From Actinomycetota bacterium (GTDB taxonomy: Bacteria; Actinomycetota; Thermoleophilia; Gaiellales; Gaiellaceae), in NCBI GenBank assembly GCA_013812465.1, contig JACCTK010000414.1, positions 1 to 9,773 of the forward strand: 9,773 nucleotides of DNA, written 5' to 3'. The position numbers and the translations under genes are program-made. Of the stretch, positions 7,718 to 9,773 are shown piece after piece. The number at the start of each line of letters is the position of its first letter. Position 1 is the stretch's first letter. The notes below the pieces were generated by a model that made no database searches, was not told where the DNA came from, and was given only the letters and a program-made list of their open reading frames with translations.

Positions 7718-7936
7718 TCAGCGCGACTGAATGCGGAGCACGGAGATTCTGTGCGCGCTGAACCGGTGTGAGCTCACGCGGGCGATCGTGGCGCGCGCGG
7801 GGCTCTGCGGCTGTGGCTTGAAGATCTGAACCTTGTCCTGCGGTCTGTCCTGGGTCGAGATGTTTCCGCCAGCGGCGACCGACGGGACGATGCCCATGGC
7901 TGCGGCGATGCCGAGGATGATGACGGTGCGCTTCAT
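7718..7936 (-). CDS. Small exported basic protein of unknown function, 72 aa
   Basis: I do not recognise a family. The N-terminus is a clean signal peptide: MKR, then a hydrophobic core TVIILGIAAAMGIVP, then the cleavage motif SVAA before GGN (likely after Ala22). The mature part of about 50 residues is polar and basic. It has a Gln/Pro-rich middle (DRPQDKVQIFKPQPQSP) and an Arg/His/Ser-rich tail with few acidic residues, no Cys and no second membrane segment. ATG 7936 is preferred over the in-frame ATG 7966 because it begins the signal sequence and has AAGGGAG (7943-7949) six bases upstream. The gene is convergent with the response regulator and divergent from the CRP-family regulator, whose candidate operator lies about 87-102 bases upstream of this start. 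The signal peptide and ribosome site make it likely to be real, but without homologues it remains provisional. Confidence 0.6.
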   Translation of the reverse strand: MKRTVIILGIAAAMGIVPSVAAGGNISTQDRPQDKVQIFKPQPQSPARATIARVSSHRFSAHRISVLRIQSR

Positions 7937-8051
7937 GGTGTGCTCCCTTCTCGTCTGATCTGACATGTCTCGAGACTAGAAGCAAGGGCCGAGCGCGTCG
8001 TTCGCCGAGCTGACGTTGCGAGTGTCACGCTCGTGACAGAGACTCCCGCTG
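7937..8051. promoter_or_regulatory. Divergent promoter region between the small exported protein and the CRP-family gene
   Basis: These 115 bp contain the AAGGGAG ribosome site of the leftward gene, two overlapping palindromes (GACATGTC at 7962-7969 and GTCTCGAGAC at 7967-7976), and the CRP-like inverted repeat at 8023-8038. I could not place a confident -10/-35 pair on either strand. No purine-rich ribosome site precedes the GTG at 8052, so the rightward message may be leaderless or poorly initiated. Confidence 0.5.
8023..8038. promoter_or_regulatory. Candidate CRP-family operator TGTCA-N6-TGACA
   Basis: The sequence TGTCACGCTCGTGACA has perfect 7-bp inverted arms around a 2-bp centre. In CRP terms it is two 5-bp half-sites separated by 6 bp, the same 16-bp layout as the E. 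coli/mycobacterial site TGTGA-N6-TCACA. The difference is C for G at position 7 of each half-site (standard 22-bp numbering). It ends 13 bp before the GTG of the CRP-family gene, so a bound dimer would probably cover the core promoter of a short or leaderless transcript and repress it. That points to autoregulation. Binding by this protein is inferred from position and symmetry, not shown. Confidence 0.6.
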
Positions 8052-8720
8052 GTGGAGTGGCCGCTGCTATCCGACTTGGCGCCTGCGAACGTACGTGAGC
8101 TCCTCTCCATCGCGCGCCGCAGGACGTTCGACAAGGGCGAGATCGTGTTCCACCGAGATGACCCGGCCGAGTCGCTCCACCTGATCGCGCGCGGCCGCTT
8201 CGCCGCCCGCATCGGGACGTCGGCCGGAGGCAGTGTCCTGCTCGATGTCCTTGGACCCGGTCAGGCATTCGGCGAGCTCGCCCTGCTCCTCCCCGGCGAG
8301 CGTCGCTCCGCCACGGTCTCGGCGCTCGAGGATGGTGAGACGCGCTCGGTCTTCCGCGACGACTTCGCGCGCCTCCAGCGAAGCCATCCAGGTGTGAAGG
8401 ACGTTCTCCTCCGGCTGCTGGCCGAGCAGGTTCGCCGAACCAGCGACCGAATCGTCGAGGCGCACCACGTCGACGCGGACACCCGCGTTCGCCGACGGCT
8501 CTGCGAGCTCGCCGAGTCGTACGGCAGTGGCGACGGAGAGCCGGTCGTCCCACTGACGCAGGAGGATCTGGCTGCCATAGCCGGGACCTCGCGGGCGACC
8601 GTGAACCGTGTTCTGCGGGAGGAAGAGAAGCGTGGAACCGTCGCGCTCAAGCGTGGGCACGTGAGAGTTCTCGATGTCCAGAACATCCTGCATCGCTGCC
8701 GACTGGGTAGGAGCTCGTGA
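8052..8720 (+). CDS. CRP/FNR-family transcriptional regulator with a cAMP-type pocket, 222 aa
   Basis: Cyclic-nucleotide-responsive regulator. The N-terminal beta-roll (about 1-115) contains the phosphate-binding cassette FGELALLLPGERRSAT, with Glu75, Arg85 and Ser86 at the positions that hold cAMP in E. coli CRP. The dimer helix has RRTS; Thr130-Ser131 align with Thr127-Ser128 of E. coli CRP and with the TN pair of mycobacterial CRP, which contact the adenine. No Cys cluster or haem ligand pattern suggests FNR or CooA. The C-terminal helix-turn-helix (168-195) has recognition residues SRATVNR. Arg181 and Arg186 match CRP Arg180 and Arg185, but Ala182 replaces Glu181. An in-frame TGA at 8034 makes GTG 8052 the only usable common start, although no clear ribosome site precedes it. 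Its stop overlaps the start of the cyclase gene (GTGA), so the two are cotranscribed and probably coupled. Confidence 0.95.
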   Translation: MEWPLLSDLAPANVRELLSIARRRTFDKGEIVFHRDDPAESLHLIARGRFAARIGTSAGGSVLLDVLGPGQAFGELALLLPGERRSATVSALEDGETRSVFRDDFARLQRSHPGVKDVLLRLLAEQVRRTSDRIVEAHHVDADTRVRRRLCELAESYGSGDGEPVVPLTQEDLAAIAGTSRATVNRVLREEEKRGTVALKRGHVRVLDVQNILHRCRLGRSS

Positions 8721-9773
8721 ACACGCAGCGCCAAGAGCGCAAGGTCGTCACCGTCCTCTTCTGCGACCTCGTGGGGTTCACGCAGCGCGCCGAGGAGATG
8801 GATCCCGAAGATGTCGCTGCCCTCCTCGGCCCGTATCACGCACGGCTGAAGGAGGAGCTCGAACGGTACGGAGGCACCGTCGAGAAGTTCATCGGTGACG
8901 CTGTGATGGCGCTCTTCGGCGCGCCCGTCGCCCACGAGGACGATCCCGAGCGCGCGGTTCGCGCCGCGCTCGCTATTCGCGCGTTTGCCGAAGAGGAAGG
9001 GATCGAGCTTCGAATCGGAGTCACCACCGGCGAAGCGCTGATCACGCTCGACGCGCGGCCGGATCAGGGCGAGACGATGGCGACGGGGGACGTCGTCAAC
9101 ACGGCTGCCCGCCTCCAGTCAGCCGCGCAGGTGAACGGCATCCTCGTCTCGGAGAAGACGTACGAGGCCACGAGGAACGCGATCGAGTACAAGAAGGCCG
9201 ACCCGGTCGACGCCAAGGGGAAAGCGAAGCCCGTGCTCGTCTGGGCCGCCCGCGGCGCTCGCTCACGCATCACTCTCGACCGCCTTCACGGAAGCCCGCT
9301 CGTGGGGCGCTCCCGTGAGCTCGATCAGGTGGTCGACACGCTCGCTCGCTCACGTGCGGAGCGTCAACCCCAGCTCGTCACTGTCGTGGGCGTGCCGGGA
9401 ATGGGCAAGTCGAGGCTCGTGTACGAGCTCTCGCAAGCGGTGGATCGTGATCCCGAGCTCATCTCTTGGCGGCAGGGCCGGTGCCTGCCATATGGCGACG
9501 GCGTCACCTTCTGGGCGCTCGGAGAGATCGTCAAAGCACAAGCGGGAATTCTCGAGGGCGACACCGTCGAGGTGGCCGACGCAAAGCTGCGCGAGGCGAC
9601 CACCGACGAATGGGTTCGGTCTCACCTCAGACCTCTGGTCGGCTTGAGCGTGGACGGAATCGGCGAGAGGGACGGGCGGGAGGTGGCCTTCACCGCCTGG
9701 CGACGCTTCATCGAAGGGGTCGCGGCAGAGCGGCCGCTCACACTCGTCTTCGAGGACATGCACTGGGCGGACG
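8717..9773 (+). CDS. Class III adenylyl/guanylyl cyclase fused to an AAA/STAND ATPase, 3'-truncated by the window
   Basis: 352 residues are visible and the frame is still open at the window edge. The cyclase domain (about 8-180) has both metal-binding aspartates, Asp17 (FCDLVGFT) and Asp61 (VEKFIGDAVMALFG). It also has purine-reading Lys57 and the transition-state pair Asn128 and Arg132 (GDVVNTAARL), so a homodimer should make cyclic nucleotide, probably cAMP. Met121 occupies the second purine-specifying position, usually Asp or Thr in adenylyl cyclases. After the linker (KGKAKPVLVW, then SPLVGRSREL) comes a P-loop ATPase with Walker A GVPGMGKS (225-232, Lys231) and Walker B LVFEDMHWAD (343-352). 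Relatives (COG3899-like and mycobacterial multidomain cyclases) usually continue with a long helical-repeat C-terminus, sometimes with LuxR DNA binding. The only start is GTG 8717, because TAG at 8708 closes the frame upstream. AGGAG ends just 3 bases before it, so coupling to the CRP-family gene is likely. Confidence 0.93.
   Translation, partial: MNTQRQERKVVTVLFCDLVGFTQRAEEMDPEDVAALLGPYHARLKEELERYGGTVEKFIGDAVMALFGAPVAHEDDPERAVRAALAIRAFAEEEGIELRIGVTTGEALITLDARPDQGETMATGDVVNTAARLQSAAQVNGILVSEKTYEATRNAIEYKKADPVDAKGKAKPVLVWAARGARSRITLDRLHGSPLVGRSRELDQVVDTLARSRAERQPQLVTVVGVPGMGKSRLVYELSQAVDRDPELISWRQGRCLPYGDGVTFWALGEIVKAQAGILEGDTVEVADAKLREATTDEWVRSHLRPLVGLSVDGIGERDGREVAFTAWRRFIEGVAAERPLTLVFEDMHWAD

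Noticed and set aside
7950..7965. Second CRP-like site using TGACA at 7961
   Set aside because: The partner half-site at the required 6-bp spacing does not match on either side.

Overview
This is a gene-dense, high-GC (roughly two-thirds G+C by eye) bacterial chromosomal segment. Leu is mostly CTC and Glu mostly GAG, starts include GTG, and most intergenic gaps are about 130 bp or less. The gene families point to a high-GC Actinomycetota: a TIGR03767-like metallophosphoesterase, a secreted lactonase-like propeller, a class III cyclase fused to an AAA/STAND ATPase, and a PhoR/PhoP-type two-component pair. A deep-branching soil group such as Thermoleophilia is possible, but that placement is a guess. 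No mobile element, CRISPR array, tRNA or rRNA was seen.

Layout: (1) 1-2262 (+) is an eight-helix FtsX/MacB-type ABC permease. (2) 2280-3776 (-), convergent with it across 17 bp, is a lipoprotein metallophosphoesterase with unusual metal-site residues. (3) 3905-5047 (+), divergent from the phosphoesterase across 128 bp, is an exported beta-propeller (lactonase-like) protein followed by a strong hairpin. (4) 5139-6917 and 6914-7600 (+) are a membrane histidine kinase and an OmpR/PhoB-type response regulator joined by an ATGA overlap. (5) 7718-7936 (-) is a small exported basic protein of unknown function, convergent with the regulator gene. (6) 8052-8720 and 8717-9773+ (+) are a CRP-family regulator and, overlapping it by GTGA, an adenylyl/guanylyl cyclase with a C-terminal P-loop ATPase. 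The second gene runs off the window.

The most interesting unit is the last one. A CRP-type regulator with an intact cyclic-nucleotide pocket is translationally coupled to a cyclase that keeps its metal-binding and transition-state residues. Just upstream of the regulator lies TGTCACGCTCGTGACA. This has the CRP site layout (two 5-bp half-sites spaced by 6) but carries C instead of G at CRP site position 7. The regulator's recognition helix has Ala where E. coli CRP has Glu181, the residue that reads that same base pair. Read together, these suggest a self-contained, autoregulated cAMP circuit with a shifted operator specificity. The operator may also serve the divergent small exported protein.
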